Below are positions 56,228 through 64,000 of a DNA stretch of 64,000 nt, piece after piece (position 1 is the first letter of the stretch; each line of letters opens with the position of its first letter). A program made the position numbers and the translations under genes. The DNA is from DATFNI01 sp963787205 (GTDB lineage Bacteria > Bacteroidota > Rhodothermia > Balneolales > DATFMH01), in NCBI GenBank assembly GCA_963787205.1, contig CAWBCD010000012.1:146449-210448 (forward strand), read 5' to 3'. The notes under the pieces were generated by a model. It saw only the letters and a program-made list of their open reading frames with translations, was not told the DNA's origin and did no database searches.

Positions 56228-57511
56228 TCAGGACATAAATTTTTCCCTGATTTGCTGAATATCACTATTACTGATAGGTACCATTTCCCCGATTGACCCG
56301 GCATCGATCAGCGATTGTGCACCGAACTCTGCTACCTCGAGTCGATCAAATGCCTGCAGAATAGTCCCACCTGTCGTGAGAATGGAGTCATTACGAATAA
56401 GCAGCACCGGGGTCTCTTTTGTCAGGGTCTTAGCTATTACATCAGATTCTCCAAACTGACTGCCATAGGGTACCATTTTTATATCATTCAACAGAAAATA
56501 ACTCTCCGGAATAGTGTGTGTATCCATGGTTTTACCGCTGACACAGAAGGCAGTGGCGTTTGGAGCCTGGGTAGATATGATGCAATTGATATGAGGGTGC
56601 CTCTTATATATCTGTTGGTGAATGCCAACCGAACGACTTGGTCTCTTTTCCGCTTCTTTCAAACCGTGATCTATCAAAACGAGATCTTCAGGTTTCAGAC
56701 TATACCTGTTTGTGCCATTTGGTGTTATGATAAATTTATCACTATTAAGTCTTACAGAGACCGTCCCATAGCTGCTGATCATCAGCTTTTGTTTGCAGGC
56801 CCTCTTCACATATGCGCATATTTCCATCCGTACGTGATCCTCATCTGGAATCCGGTCTCTTGAGTGCAACACTTCCATCTCATCCGTTGCATTCTCATAT
56901 CTGGCCAGTTGATCTTCACTTAATCGATTTACGCTGCCAATCTGATGCGCCCTGATCAGCGTTCTGGCACAGAATTCCAGGGTTTCAAAACGCTGAAAAG
57001 CCTGGTCGGAATCATTGCCTCCGACGACTGTTCCATGGTTTTCCATAACCAGACAATTAAAACCACTGCCAAACTCTCTGGCAATGCTTTCCCCCAATTC
57101 GCTTGTACCCGGAAGTCTGTAATTCGCATAACCAACCTGACCGCACACAGAAAGGACCTGTGGAATGACGCTGGTATCCGGTTTCTTTCTTACTATACTG
57201 TAGGAAACAAGAGCCGGTGGATGTGCATGGATAACCGTCCGGATATCGGGTCTGCTTTCATAAATGGCACGGTGAAATGGTAATTCTGATGACGCGGCAT
57301 AATCCCCCGAAACCGTCCCATCCGGATGGACACATACCACCTGTTCCGGTTTCAAATTTCCTTTGTCTAAGGCAGCCGGTGTAATCCATATATCACCGTT
57401 CGACTCCCGTATGGATATGTTCCCCCCCGATGTGGTAGTTAATCCACCTTCATAGATAAGAGTCATTATCCGGGCAATTTGATCACTAGCTGACAGGTCG
57501 TTATATAACAT
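56228..57511 (-). CDS. Two-domain class II aldolase/adducin-family protein, second domain degenerate
   Basis: The 427-residue protein is a tandem duplication of the class II aldolase fold. The first half keeps the zinc and catalytic set: SGGNISI (28-34), Glu76 in SSELPFH, His95/His97 in VIHAHPP and His159 in MENHGT. The second half (about 220-427) keeps the fold (SYGTVSVRL, IHQQIYKRHPHI) but has TQAP and IRNDS where the His ligands should be, so it is probably not catalytic. Family members cleave fuculose-, rhamnulose- or ribulose-phosphates. Next to rhaM and rhamnosidases, a rhamnulose-1-phosphate-like substrate is plausible, not proven. It is the first gene of the minus-strand locus. Confidence 0.82.
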   Translation of the reverse strand: MLYNDLSASDQIARIMTLIYEGGLTTTSGGNISIRESNGDIWITPAALDKGNLKPEQVVCVHPDGTVSGDYAASSELPFHRAIYESRPDIRTVIHAHPPALVSYSIVRKKPDTSVIPQVLSVCGQVGYANYRLPGTSELGESIAREFGSGFNCLVMENHGTVVGGNDSDQAFQRFETLEFCARTLIRAHQIGSVNRLSEDQLARYENATDEMEVLHSRDRIPDEDHVRMEICAYVKRACKQKLMISSYGTVSVRLNSDKFIITPNGTNRYSLKPEDLVLIDHGLKEAEKRPSRSVGIHQQIYKRHPHINCIISTQAPNATAFCVSGKTMDTHTIPESYFLLNDIKMVPYGSQFGESDVIAKTLTKETPVLLIRNDSILTTGGTILQAFDRLEVAEFGAQSLIDAGSIGEMVPISNSDIQQIREKFMS

Positions 57512-57828
57512 GTGCCCTGAAAATTATTTGGATATCCGATTCAAACACGATCTTTCGCTCGTGTCCCCTCTGATGAGAGTTGCTATATAATATAACCTGA
57601 GTTCGGGTTAAAAGATATTTCCCTACTGTAAACGTTTCACCTTAAGTAAGCATGCCTGGAATAATAGAACACGGATGAGACCGATAACGCGGACTCTCAC
57701 GGACAAAAAAAGGTATCCATTTCTCATCCATATCAGACTTTATTATCCATTTCGACAGATATTTCTTTAAAAAAAGCCCTCATCTCAGATAAGGGCTTTT
57801 ACACTGATAACTGTTTCCTGTTAATTGT
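57512..57828. other. Spacer with ACACGGAT repeat and terminator
   Basis: No gene in these 317 nt. An ACACGGATGAGACCGATAAC-type dispersed repeat lies near 57669-57705, and a terminator at 57770-57800. A GAGTTCGGGTTAAA stretch near 57600 resembles one end of the MITE at 9661. Confidence 0.5.
57770..57800 (-). terminator. Rho-independent terminator of M1 peptidase gene
   Basis: On the minus strand AAAAGCCCT / AGGGCTTTTTTT form a 9-bp stem with an 11-nt loop and run into a T-tract, about 30 nt after the stop codon. Confidence 0.8.
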
Positions 57829-59817
57829 TCACTGTTTAATACCCCTTCGCACCCACACATTATTTGAGGGGTTGATATCCGGCAGTTGCTTGTCAGGATC
57901 GACGATTACAGAATCCAGGCGACTCGAGGAATCGTATTTGAAGGTCCATGTCCCTCCTCTTTGCCAAATCTCTACCGGCAGCTTTATCGTACCGGATTTC
58001 CCATTCGATTCAACCACTTTCACCTTCACCGGCATCGGCAACTTCTGCAGGTTCTTGATCGTGATCAGTGAACCATCAGACGGATTATCATGCACGTACG
58101 TGACGCCCGTCACAGCCTGATCAACCAGCCATTTTTTGTAAAACCACCCTTTCCAGAAATAGTTAAGATTCTCGCCCGCTGCGTTGTTCATCGTCCGGAA
58201 GAAATCTTTCGGTGCGGGATGTTTGTAGGCCCAGCGCCGGATATACTGGCGGAAGGCGTAATCGAACCGTTTATGCCCAAGGATATATTCGCGGAGCAGA
58301 ACGAGCCCGAGAGCCGGTTTGTAATACTGCAGCGGATGCCGCCATTTCGGATTGAGGACATCGGCACGCGTCATGATCGATTCGATATCCGGATTGGTAA
58401 GGATAGGCACAATCTCCCGGGCAGGGTCTCCGCCCTTCGGAGCATACTCGCCATCCCGCTTGGGAGCGAACTCGCCATTATTGAACCACTTGCTGGCATA
58501 GACGTCGATAAAGGTGTTAAAACCTTCGTCCATCCAGGCATAACGTCGCTCGTTCGAACCGACAATCATCGGGAACCACTGATGTCCCAGTTCGTGGTTG
58601 GTCACCATCCACAGTCCCTTACCCTTGGCTGTCTGGTAGCAAAAAACGATACCGGGATACTCCATCCCGCCAACGGGTCCGGCTACATTAATGGCATTAG
58701 GCCAGGGATACGGATACCAGTGTTTCGAAAAGATCTCGATCGATCCCTTAACCATCTGCGTTGAACGGCTGTAGGCATTGGGTCCGGCCGAACTCTCCGG
58801 GTAAAACGACATGGCCATCGCATGTTTGTTATCCGGGAGATTGATCCTGGCGGCGTCCCAGATAAAGTTGCGGGATGCGGCCCATGACACATCACGGGTG
58901 TTGTGCATCTTAAAATGCCAGGTGACCATGCCCTTGTGTACAGGACGCGTCTCCGGTTTCCCGATCTCATCCGCACCTACAATGGTCACGGTTTTGTCAC
59001 TTCTGGAGGCTTTCTGCAGCCGATCCTGTTCCTTTTTGGTCAGCACTTCCTTCGGGTTCACCAGCTCACCCGATCCGGCAACCAGCATATTGGCGGGGAC
59101 GGTCAGCTTGTAGTCGTAATTCCCATACTCCAGGTAAAACTCACCCATACCGAGATACGGAAGTGTATCCCAACCCCGGATATCATCATAGACGCACATT
59201 CGGGGATACCATTGTGCCATATCATAAATAGCACCGCGCTTGGTCTCTTCATAACCCGTCCGGATTATCTTCAACGGGACCTCGTAGTGATAGTTCAGCG
59301 TGAAATCAGCAGTCCCGCCATGCGGCTTTAGTGGCCTGGATAAACGGATCTGCATCCGAGTATCACTGACAACCGTATCCGGATGCCAGGTGTGACCATC
59401 CAAAGAAACCTCAATTGAGGAGAACTGATATCCTTTGGTCGCTCCCGATGTCGGATTCAACGGCGACGTAGTTTCTTCTCCCCTCGAATCAGGTTTCAGG
59501 ATGTTTTGATCTAGCTGCAGCCACACAAAATGAAGGGTATCCGGACTATTATTCGTGTAGTGAATACGAACCGTACCTTCCAGTGTGTGGGCTACTGTAT
59601 CCAGCGTCGCTTCAATCGTGTAATCGGCACGATTCTGCCAGTATAGTGGTCCGGGGCGCCCCGCTCCCTCCCGAAATGCCGTCCCGGGATTATTTAAAAA
59701 CGTCGGGTCAAATGCCTGATGCTGGTCATAAACCGACTGTTGGGCAAACAAAATACCCGGCAATAAACAAAGAAATGAAAAGATTACGCCTGCTAATCTG
59801 GTACCTCTAACGCTCAT
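57829..59817 (-). CDS. M1-family metallopeptidase, secreted (copy 1)
   Basis: The ATG at 59817 (MSVRGTRLAGVIFSFLCLLPGILFAQ) gives a signal peptide; a longer TTG-initiated frame is rejected. The 662-residue protein has the N-terminal M1 sandwich (TLEGTVRIHYTNNSPDTLHFVWLQLD), the GGMEYPG exopeptidase-like motif and the zinc site HELGHQWFP (about residue 408) with the downstream Glu in WMDEGFNTF. It lacks the large C-terminal armadillo domain of aminopeptidase N and ends in a sandwich (MPVKVKVVESNGKSG). It would be a periplasmic zinc aminopeptidase. The gene at 62789 is a close paralogue. Confidence 0.93.
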   Translation of the reverse strand: MSVRGTRLAGVIFSFLCLLPGILFAQQSVYDQHQAFDPTFLNNPGTAFREGAGRPGPLYWQNRADYTIEATLDTVAHTLEGTVRIHYTNNSPDTLHFVWLQLDQNILKPDSRGEETTSPLNPTSGATKGYQFSSIEVSLDGHTWHPDTVVSDTRMQIRLSRPLKPHGGTADFTLNYHYEVPLKIIRTGYEETKRGAIYDMAQWYPRMCVYDDIRGWDTLPYLGMGEFYLEYGNYDYKLTVPANMLVAGSGELVNPKEVLTKKEQDRLQKASRSDKTVTIVGADEIGKPETRPVHKGMVTWHFKMHNTRDVSWAASRNFIWDAARINLPDNKHAMAMSFYPESSAGPNAYSRSTQMVKGSIEIFSKHWYPYPWPNAINVAGPVGGMEYPGIVFCYQTAKGKGLWMVTNHELGHQWFPMIVGSNERRYAWMDEGFNTFIDVYASKWFNNGEFAPKRDGEYAPKGGDPAREIVPILTNPDIESIMTRADVLNPKWRHPLQYYKPALGLVLLREYILGHKRFDYAFRQYIRRWAYKHPAPKDFFRTMNNAAGENLNYFWKGWFYKKWLVDQAVTGVTYVHDNPSDGSLITIKNLQKLPMPVKVKVVESNGKSGTIKLPVEIWQRGGTWTFKYDSSSRLDSVIVDPDKQLPDINPSNNVWVRRGIKQ

Positions 59818-60048
59818 ACCACACCTGTAACTAGAGAATGAATGTTTGGGATTGAATGTCAATTCTTCCGCCAATCGATTCGTTGAATATAATCAAACCG
59901 GACGGGAGCGCGGGAGTAATACTTCCTCTTTTGTGTTAAATGATGTTACGAGGGCTTTTCTGACACGTTGGTCCAGGCGTCCTCACCTGGACAAAATGCG
60001 TGACATAGGGTTCCGGCTCCAGTTGGAAAATAATTTCCCGATCAGAAT

Positions 60049-60454
60049 TTAGATTTCGCGATGAGACTCAATGTTTACTTTTTCCTCTTGGTCTAGTGCC
60101 TGAATGCGGGAAAAAAAGTCATTTGGAAGCACACCAAAATTATGAATGCCAAACAGGTTTCCGCCGGTGGCAAACATCCGATTGACTACACCACCTCTTC
60201 CCTGGACCTCAAATCCGCCGGTTTGTTACCCATTGGATCCCGGCATACGGGCTGCCTGAGTACGAAGAATCCGGAGAAACGGATCCCGCCAACGTTGCTC
60301 CGATTTCAAAAACATTCGGGGTGGATACATCCACAACATGCGCTTCGATCAGGATCTGGCTGCTATCCACCAGGGAGCGCAGATGGTTTAGTTCCATTGA
60401 TTCTACGGCAGCAAGTGAATCCTTTTTAGTAACCGATCCGTTGTCTTCTTCGGC
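60049..60454 (-). pseudogene. Relic of a secretin-like (type II/III/IV pilus) gene
   Basis: The minus strand reads ILIEAHVVDVSTPNVFEIGA in one frame, ending SPYAGIQWVTNRRI at 60209. After a shift it continues FATGGNLFGIHNFGVLPNDF and FSRIQALDQEEKVNIESHREI to a stop at 60049. The parts match the secretin domain pattern: an 'ILIEA.VVEV' strand followed later by a 'LEALEEEGKVEILSRP'-like block. No full frame or start exists and about a third of the domain is missing, so it is a decayed fragment. An M1 peptidase and an esterase lie on either side, and no other secretion genes are nearby. Confidence 0.45.
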
Positions 60455-60597
60455 TCACACACCCGGAACCTATCCGTATCCCTGACGGATAAAGCATACC
60501 AATATCAATGACAGTATGATCAATTACTGTCTGGAAAAATCCGGAATATGTTTAAAACCAATCTTCACGAAAATCCTTGTTTATGCGCCCGTTTGTA

Positions 60598-60627
60598 GCC
60601 GTCTGACGGTTTAGAACCGTCTGACGG
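60598..60627. repeat. GTCTGACGGT palindrome, copy 3
   Basis: Arms GCCGTCTGACGGT / ACCGTCTGACGGC around TTAGA, with one central mismatch; the best-preserved copy. Confidence 0.8.
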
Positions 60628-60870
60628 CTAGCGGATTACCTCACCCCAACCTCCCGAATGAGTTTGGGACAAGCTATCTCCACATCCGTGGAGAGGGGCT
60701 AAGAATGGATTTGTTTTCCTTTATCTCCTCGTTGCGGTGCTCTCCCGAAAGCTTTCGGGAATGAACGCGAGGCCGCTGCCTGGAGAAAGCCGGGCACATT
60801 GAGGATGAGGATCCGGGTATTGCCCACTTGTTGTGAACTCCGGAGTATTTGCCAACCGTTTTCACAGTGA

Positions 60871-62622
60871 TCAATAGTTCCACATTTTTGTATCCGCTCC
60901 TTGTGGTGCCGTTTCCGTGATACGTTTGGCCATCATCCTGAGCAGTTCGGCCTGGTCGACCGATTCCCATCCGTGACCTTTCATGGGCCGCCCAAACTTG
61001 AAAGTACCTGCATAATGCGGGTCTTTCGTATGCTCAAGAAAATCCTGGAATTTGTATACCGCCAGGTTCAGGTAATAATTGTCTCCATCACCCACATACA
61101 CATGGATTTTGCCTTTTAACTTGGGACCCAGCTCGTGCCAGTGTTTTGCCGTATAGTACCGAAGATCAAAACCGTGGTCGCGGGCATAATCAACAGCATC
61201 ATGATTTATTTTACCGGTGAGCTTATTCCAGAGCGGTACCGGGTACCCGTCCTTGCCAACCGGACCAAACACAGCATCGAAAATATCAAACTGCTGACCG
61301 GAACGTTCATGGGAGCCTAACACAGCTTCCATCCTGCTCATATCCTTCACCGTGCGAATCGGCTGACCTTCATTATCCCGGCTCATATATCGGAGCGTGG
61401 GCAGCCAGTTTGAATTCCGGTTGAATTTCTGGCGGCCATATCCCCAATCAAGTTTTTTCGTATAAAAAGCGTTGTTGTCCTGGTACAGGTTGATCATCTG
61501 AAAACGCCTGAAATCCAATGGATCCGGGTACAATGTCCATGTTCCATTGAAAAAGTCGGGGTGATAGATCTGCAGTGCCAGGGACTCCCACCCTCCTGTA
61601 GAACCACCGGTCAAAACACGTGCATATCGTTTCCGTATGATCCGGTAATGTGTTTCGATATACGGAATCAACTCCTTCATGATCGCATCGCCATAAGGAC
61701 CATTATTAGCCGAATTGACCGCGTATGAATCATCGTAGAACGGCGTAGGATGCTGGAACGTCACGAGGATCATGCGGGGAAAGTGGGCAGAATCATAGTC
61801 TTTATAAAACTGGTACCCGTTTTCCAGGTTATAATCTTTCAGCAGTGCAACCTCCTCGGGTGGTTCTTTCGATTGTTTTTTCGTGAATCCGAATGGAGGT
61901 CTGAGATTGAAATGCCCCTGGATATAGACGACCGGGTAGTGCGCATCAGGATGATTTTCATAGCCTTTGGGCAGCAAGATGGTCGCTCCCAGGTACATGG
62001 CATGTCCCCAGAATTTGGTCAGGATCTGGCTCTGGATCTTGATATGCTTCACTTGCTCTGTGTTGGCAGGCATATTCACGGGAGGGAGCACGCTGTCGAG
62101 CTTGACAGTAAACGATTGATCCTGAGCCGGATCGTAGTGGATTTTTTCAACCTTGCTGATCAAATTGCCCGGTGAACTGGCAAACTGCTGGCCTTCCCAA
62201 TGATCCATGTGGGCCCAAATCACATGCCCGTCACTCCTGTGAAACTGCGTATAGACGTTCATCACCGCCTGTACATAATAGTCTCCGGCAGGCAGATCCC
62301 GCAGATTATCCACCGGGTAACCCAACACAGTGGTATCAATGACTGCTTTATCATCCGGTTTAAGTTGATGCACATCCTTTCCCCAGAAAGGGGCGCTCAG
62401 GAAATACGATCCGGCCTGATAACGGGGTTCCGGTCTGCTGGATTTGCTGAGAATCAGGATAATCCGGCCCGTTATGGGAGTCTGATGAGCCGCGGGCGTA
62501 AAATAGACATCGAACTTATGATTCACCCTGTTTTGTGCCAGTGCGGATCCGGGAACACAAAGAGCAATCAATAATGCGGAATAAATGAAACAGTAAATTT
62601 TAGTCGATACAATTTTTTTCAT
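60871..62622 (-). CDS. Secreted esterase, alpha/beta-hydrolase (esterase D / enterochelin esterase-like)
   Basis: The 583-residue protein has a signal peptide ending GSALAQ. An N-terminal sandwich (FDVYFTPAAHQTPITGRIILILS) precedes a long central part and an alpha/beta-hydrolase domain of the putative-esterase (PF00756) type. The nucleophile Ser is in VLTGGSTGGWESLALQIYHPDFF (about residue 341). A C-terminal GDGDNYYLNLAVYKFQDFL and MKGHGWES supply likely Asp and His. Related proteins remove acyl groups from plant sugars or siderophores; the target is unknown. It stands between two M1 peptidase genes on the same strand and probably serves peptide or ester degradation outside the inner membrane. 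Confidence 0.85.
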   Translation of the reverse strand: MKKIVSTKIYCFIYSALLIALCVPGSALAQNRVNHKFDVYFTPAAHQTPITGRIILILSKSSRPEPRYQAGSYFLSAPFWGKDVHQLKPDDKAVIDTTVLGYPVDNLRDLPAGDYYVQAVMNVYTQFHRSDGHVIWAHMDHWEGQQFASSPGNLISKVEKIHYDPAQDQSFTVKLDSVLPPVNMPANTEQVKHIKIQSQILTKFWGHAMYLGATILLPKGYENHPDAHYPVVYIQGHFNLRPPFGFTKKQSKEPPEEVALLKDYNLENGYQFYKDYDSAHFPRMILVTFQHPTPFYDDSYAVNSANNGPYGDAIMKELIPYIETHYRIIRKRYARVLTGGSTGGWESLALQIYHPDFFNGTWTLYPDPLDFRRFQMINLYQDNNAFYTKKLDWGYGRQKFNRNSNWLPTLRYMSRDNEGQPIRTVKDMSRMEAVLGSHERSGQQFDIFDAVFGPVGKDGYPVPLWNKLTGKINHDAVDYARDHGFDLRYYTAKHWHELGPKLKGKIHVYVGDGDNYYLNLAVYKFQDFLEHTKDPHYAGTFKFGRPMKGHGWESVDQAELLRMMAKRITETAPQGADTKMWNY

Positions 62623-62747
62623 AATCGATAACTATTAAAACTAAAGAGAAAACCCTGGCCGGAAAGATCCTACGATTGCCTTTTTAAAAAACGAATCCAG
62701 AAATATACCTAAACCAATACCTATTACAACACACAACGTACACAAAT

Positions 62748-62777
62748 GTAGGGGTAAGCCCCCGTGCTTACCCCTAC
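62748..62777. terminator. Hairpin after M1 peptidase copy 2
   Basis: A 12-bp perfect stem GTAGGGGTAAGC / GCTTACCCCTAC with a 6-nt loop lies about 12 nt beyond the stop codon. It lacks a clear T-tract; it also looks like a dispersed GTAGGGG palindrome. Confidence 0.55.
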
Positions 62778-62788
62778 CCGTCATTATT

Positions 62789-64000
62789 TCACCGCCGTCT
62801 GCTGTGCCTGATATCGCGTCTCACCCATTTGTTATTTGAGAGATCGATATCGGGCAGTTGATGATCCGGGTCCACGATCACCGAATCCAGGCGGGAGGTG
62901 GAGCTGTATTCAAACTGCCACTTGCCACCACGCTGCCATATTTCAACCGGCAAATCTTTTTCGCCTGATTTACCGTTGGATTCATAGACCTTCACTTTCA
63001 CCGGCATGGGCAGTTTCTGCAGGTTTTCGATCGTAATGAGGGATCCATCCGCCGGGTTGTCATGTACATAATGGACGTCTGTGACTGCCTGATCGATCAG
63101 CCAGTTTTTATAAAACCAGCCCTTCCAGAAGTAGTTGAGATTCTCCCCGGCTGCGTTGTTCATCGCACGGAAGAAATCTTTGGGAGTGGGATGCTTGAAT
63201 GCCCATTCATGGGTATACTTGCTGAAAGCATAGTCGAAGCGCTTGGGACCCAATACATATTGTCGAAGGATATACAATCCGAGTCCGGGCTTGTTATACG
63301 CAATGAGACCGGTCTCTGTACTGGCATCAGGCCGGGTCATGATCGGGTCTTTCTCTTTTTTGAGTGCCGGGACCAGCAACTGTGGATCACCGACCCATGG
63401 CTCGTAATAGCCGAACTCATCATGGTTGAAATTAAAGGTGGACAGGATATCGATGAATGTGTTAAATCCTTCATCCATAAACGGATATCGGCGCTCCTGC
63501 GAACCGACAGTCATCGGGTACCAGTTGTGACCGTATTCATGCGTTATAACCAGCCAAAGCCTGTGCCCGGTCGCTTTCCAGCTGCAAAAGACCATGCCCG
63601 GGTATTCCATGCCGCCACCTGGCTCTATAGTACACACGGCAACCGGCCATGGATATTCGTACCACATTTTGGAGTTGTATTCGATGGTACTTTTGACATA
63701 CTGCGTTGATCTGAGGAACCCCTCTTTTGTGGCACTTTCTTCGGGATAGGCCGACATAGCGAGGGACTTTTTACCATCAGGCAGATTGATCCTCGCCGCA
63801 TCCCAGATAAAGGCTTTGGAAGCCGCCCAGGCAACGTCACGTGAATTATGCATCTTGAAATGCCAGGTCAGATCCCCGCTGTGAGACGGACGGGTATCTT
63901 TATTTCCGACCTCATTCTGTTTGATGATGAAGACCGTCTTATCGCTGTTTCGCGCCTTGTCTAGGCGTAGCAATACGGTACTGTTCCAGCGGCAAAAAGA
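62789..64000 (-). CDS. M1-family metallopeptidase, paralogue copy 2 (N-terminal part outside window)
   Basis: The visible part is the C-terminal about 400 residues of a protein closely like that at 57829. It has WHFKMHNSRDVAWAASKAFIWDAARINLPDG, GGMEYPG, the zinc site HEYGHNWYP (about 155 residues from the edge) and WMDEGFNTF-like FMDEGFNTF. It also shares NAAGENLNYFWKGWFYKNWLIDQAVT and the C-terminal sandwich. A frame change occurs about 63965-63975: the sense LPLEQYR lies in another frame before RLDKARNSDKTV. It is probably an aminopeptidase acting on periplasmic peptides. Two paralogues separated by an esterase suggest duplication. The start cannot be seen. Confidence 0.85.
   Translation of the reverse strand, partial: SFCRWNSTVLLRLDKARNSDKTVFIIKQNEVGNKDTRPSHSGDLTWHFKMHNSRDVAWAASKAFIWDAARINLPDGKKSLAMSAYPEESATKEGFLRSTQYVKSTIEYNSKMWYEYPWPVAVCTIEPGGGMEYPGMVFCSWKATGHRLWLVITHEYGHNWYPMTVGSQERRYPFMDEGFNTFIDILSTFNFNHDEFGYYEPWVGDPQLLVPALKKEKDPIMTRPDASTETGLIAYNKPGLGLYILRQYVLGPKRFDYAFSKYTHEWAFKHPTPKDFFRAMNNAAGENLNYFWKGWFYKNWLIDQAVTDVHYVHDNPADGSLITIENLQKLPMPVKVKVYESNGKSGEKDLPVEIWQRGGKWQFEYSSTSRLDSVIVDPDHQLPDIDLSNNKWVRRDIRHSRRR

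Larger units (their letters stand above)
59818..60870. other. Spacer with a secretin relic
   Basis: The 1053-nt spacer has no intact gene. It includes the degenerate secretin fragment (60049-60454), a GTCTGACGGT palindrome (60598-60627) and a CACCCCAACC..GGAGAGGGGC-type repeat near 60640-60700. Confidence 0.5.

Noticed and set aside
59818..59874. Longer N-terminus for the M1 peptidase
   Set aside because: It would need a TTG start and put a polar stretch before the signal peptide.

Overview
The window looks like a chromosomal piece of a Bacteroidota-type bacterium (Bacteroidota or a close relative such as Balneolota; genus not identifiable). The signs are a SusC/SusD pair, ECF sigma factors heading carbohydrate gene runs, many exported glycoside hydrolases and lipoproteins, and few clear Shine-Dalgarno sites. 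No rRNA or tRNA gene was recognised.

Region 1 (1-12.0 kb) is a rhamnose-centred carbohydrate locus: a GH106-type enzyme cut by the left edge, a large GH78 alpha-L-rhamnosidase with an unusual duplicated C-terminal module, an ECF sigma factor, and divergently a frameshifted (alpha/alpha)6 glycosidase, an SMP-30/gluconolactonase and an SGNH esterase. Region 2 (12.0-26.5 kb) is accessory DNA: a decayed acetyltransferase, a PAS histidine kinase flanked by 7-bp tandem arrays, an integron-like cassette tract (two cassettes with attC-like sites, no integrase), duplicated NmrA-like genes with an SDR and an AraC regulator, an aldo/keto reductase, and an IS200-type transposase surrounded by short palindromic relatives that form 470-bp and 315-bp tandem repeats. 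Region 3 (26.5-30.9 kb) is the housekeeping arginine operon argB-argD-argC-argJ.

Region 4 (31.0-57.5 kb) is one large polysaccharide utilisation locus, all on the minus strand. In transcription order it holds a two-domain class II aldolase, a second ECF sigma factor, SusC, SusD, a terminator, GH31, RhaM, a RAYT transposase with REP palindromes, GH2, a GH67/GH115-like protein, GH105, a sialate-O-acetylesterase-type esterase, a NodB deacetylase, a rhamnogalacturonan acetylesterase (CE12), a GH106-like enzyme and GH43. The set fits breakdown of acetylated, rhamnose-rich pectin (rhamnogalacturonan side chains and unsaturated oligosaccharides), with RhaM and the aldolase feeding the sugar inward. 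Region 5 (57.8-64 kb) holds two M1 metallopeptidase paralogues (one cut by the right edge), a secretin relic and an exported esterase.

The most interesting signal is an identically spaced three-half-site element (TGAAC-N4-GTTCA-N5-GAAC) upstream of both ECF sigma genes, which suggests that the two carbohydrate loci share a controller. Several genes carry single-base shifts or an in-frame stop; these may be real decay or uncorrected sequencing indels.
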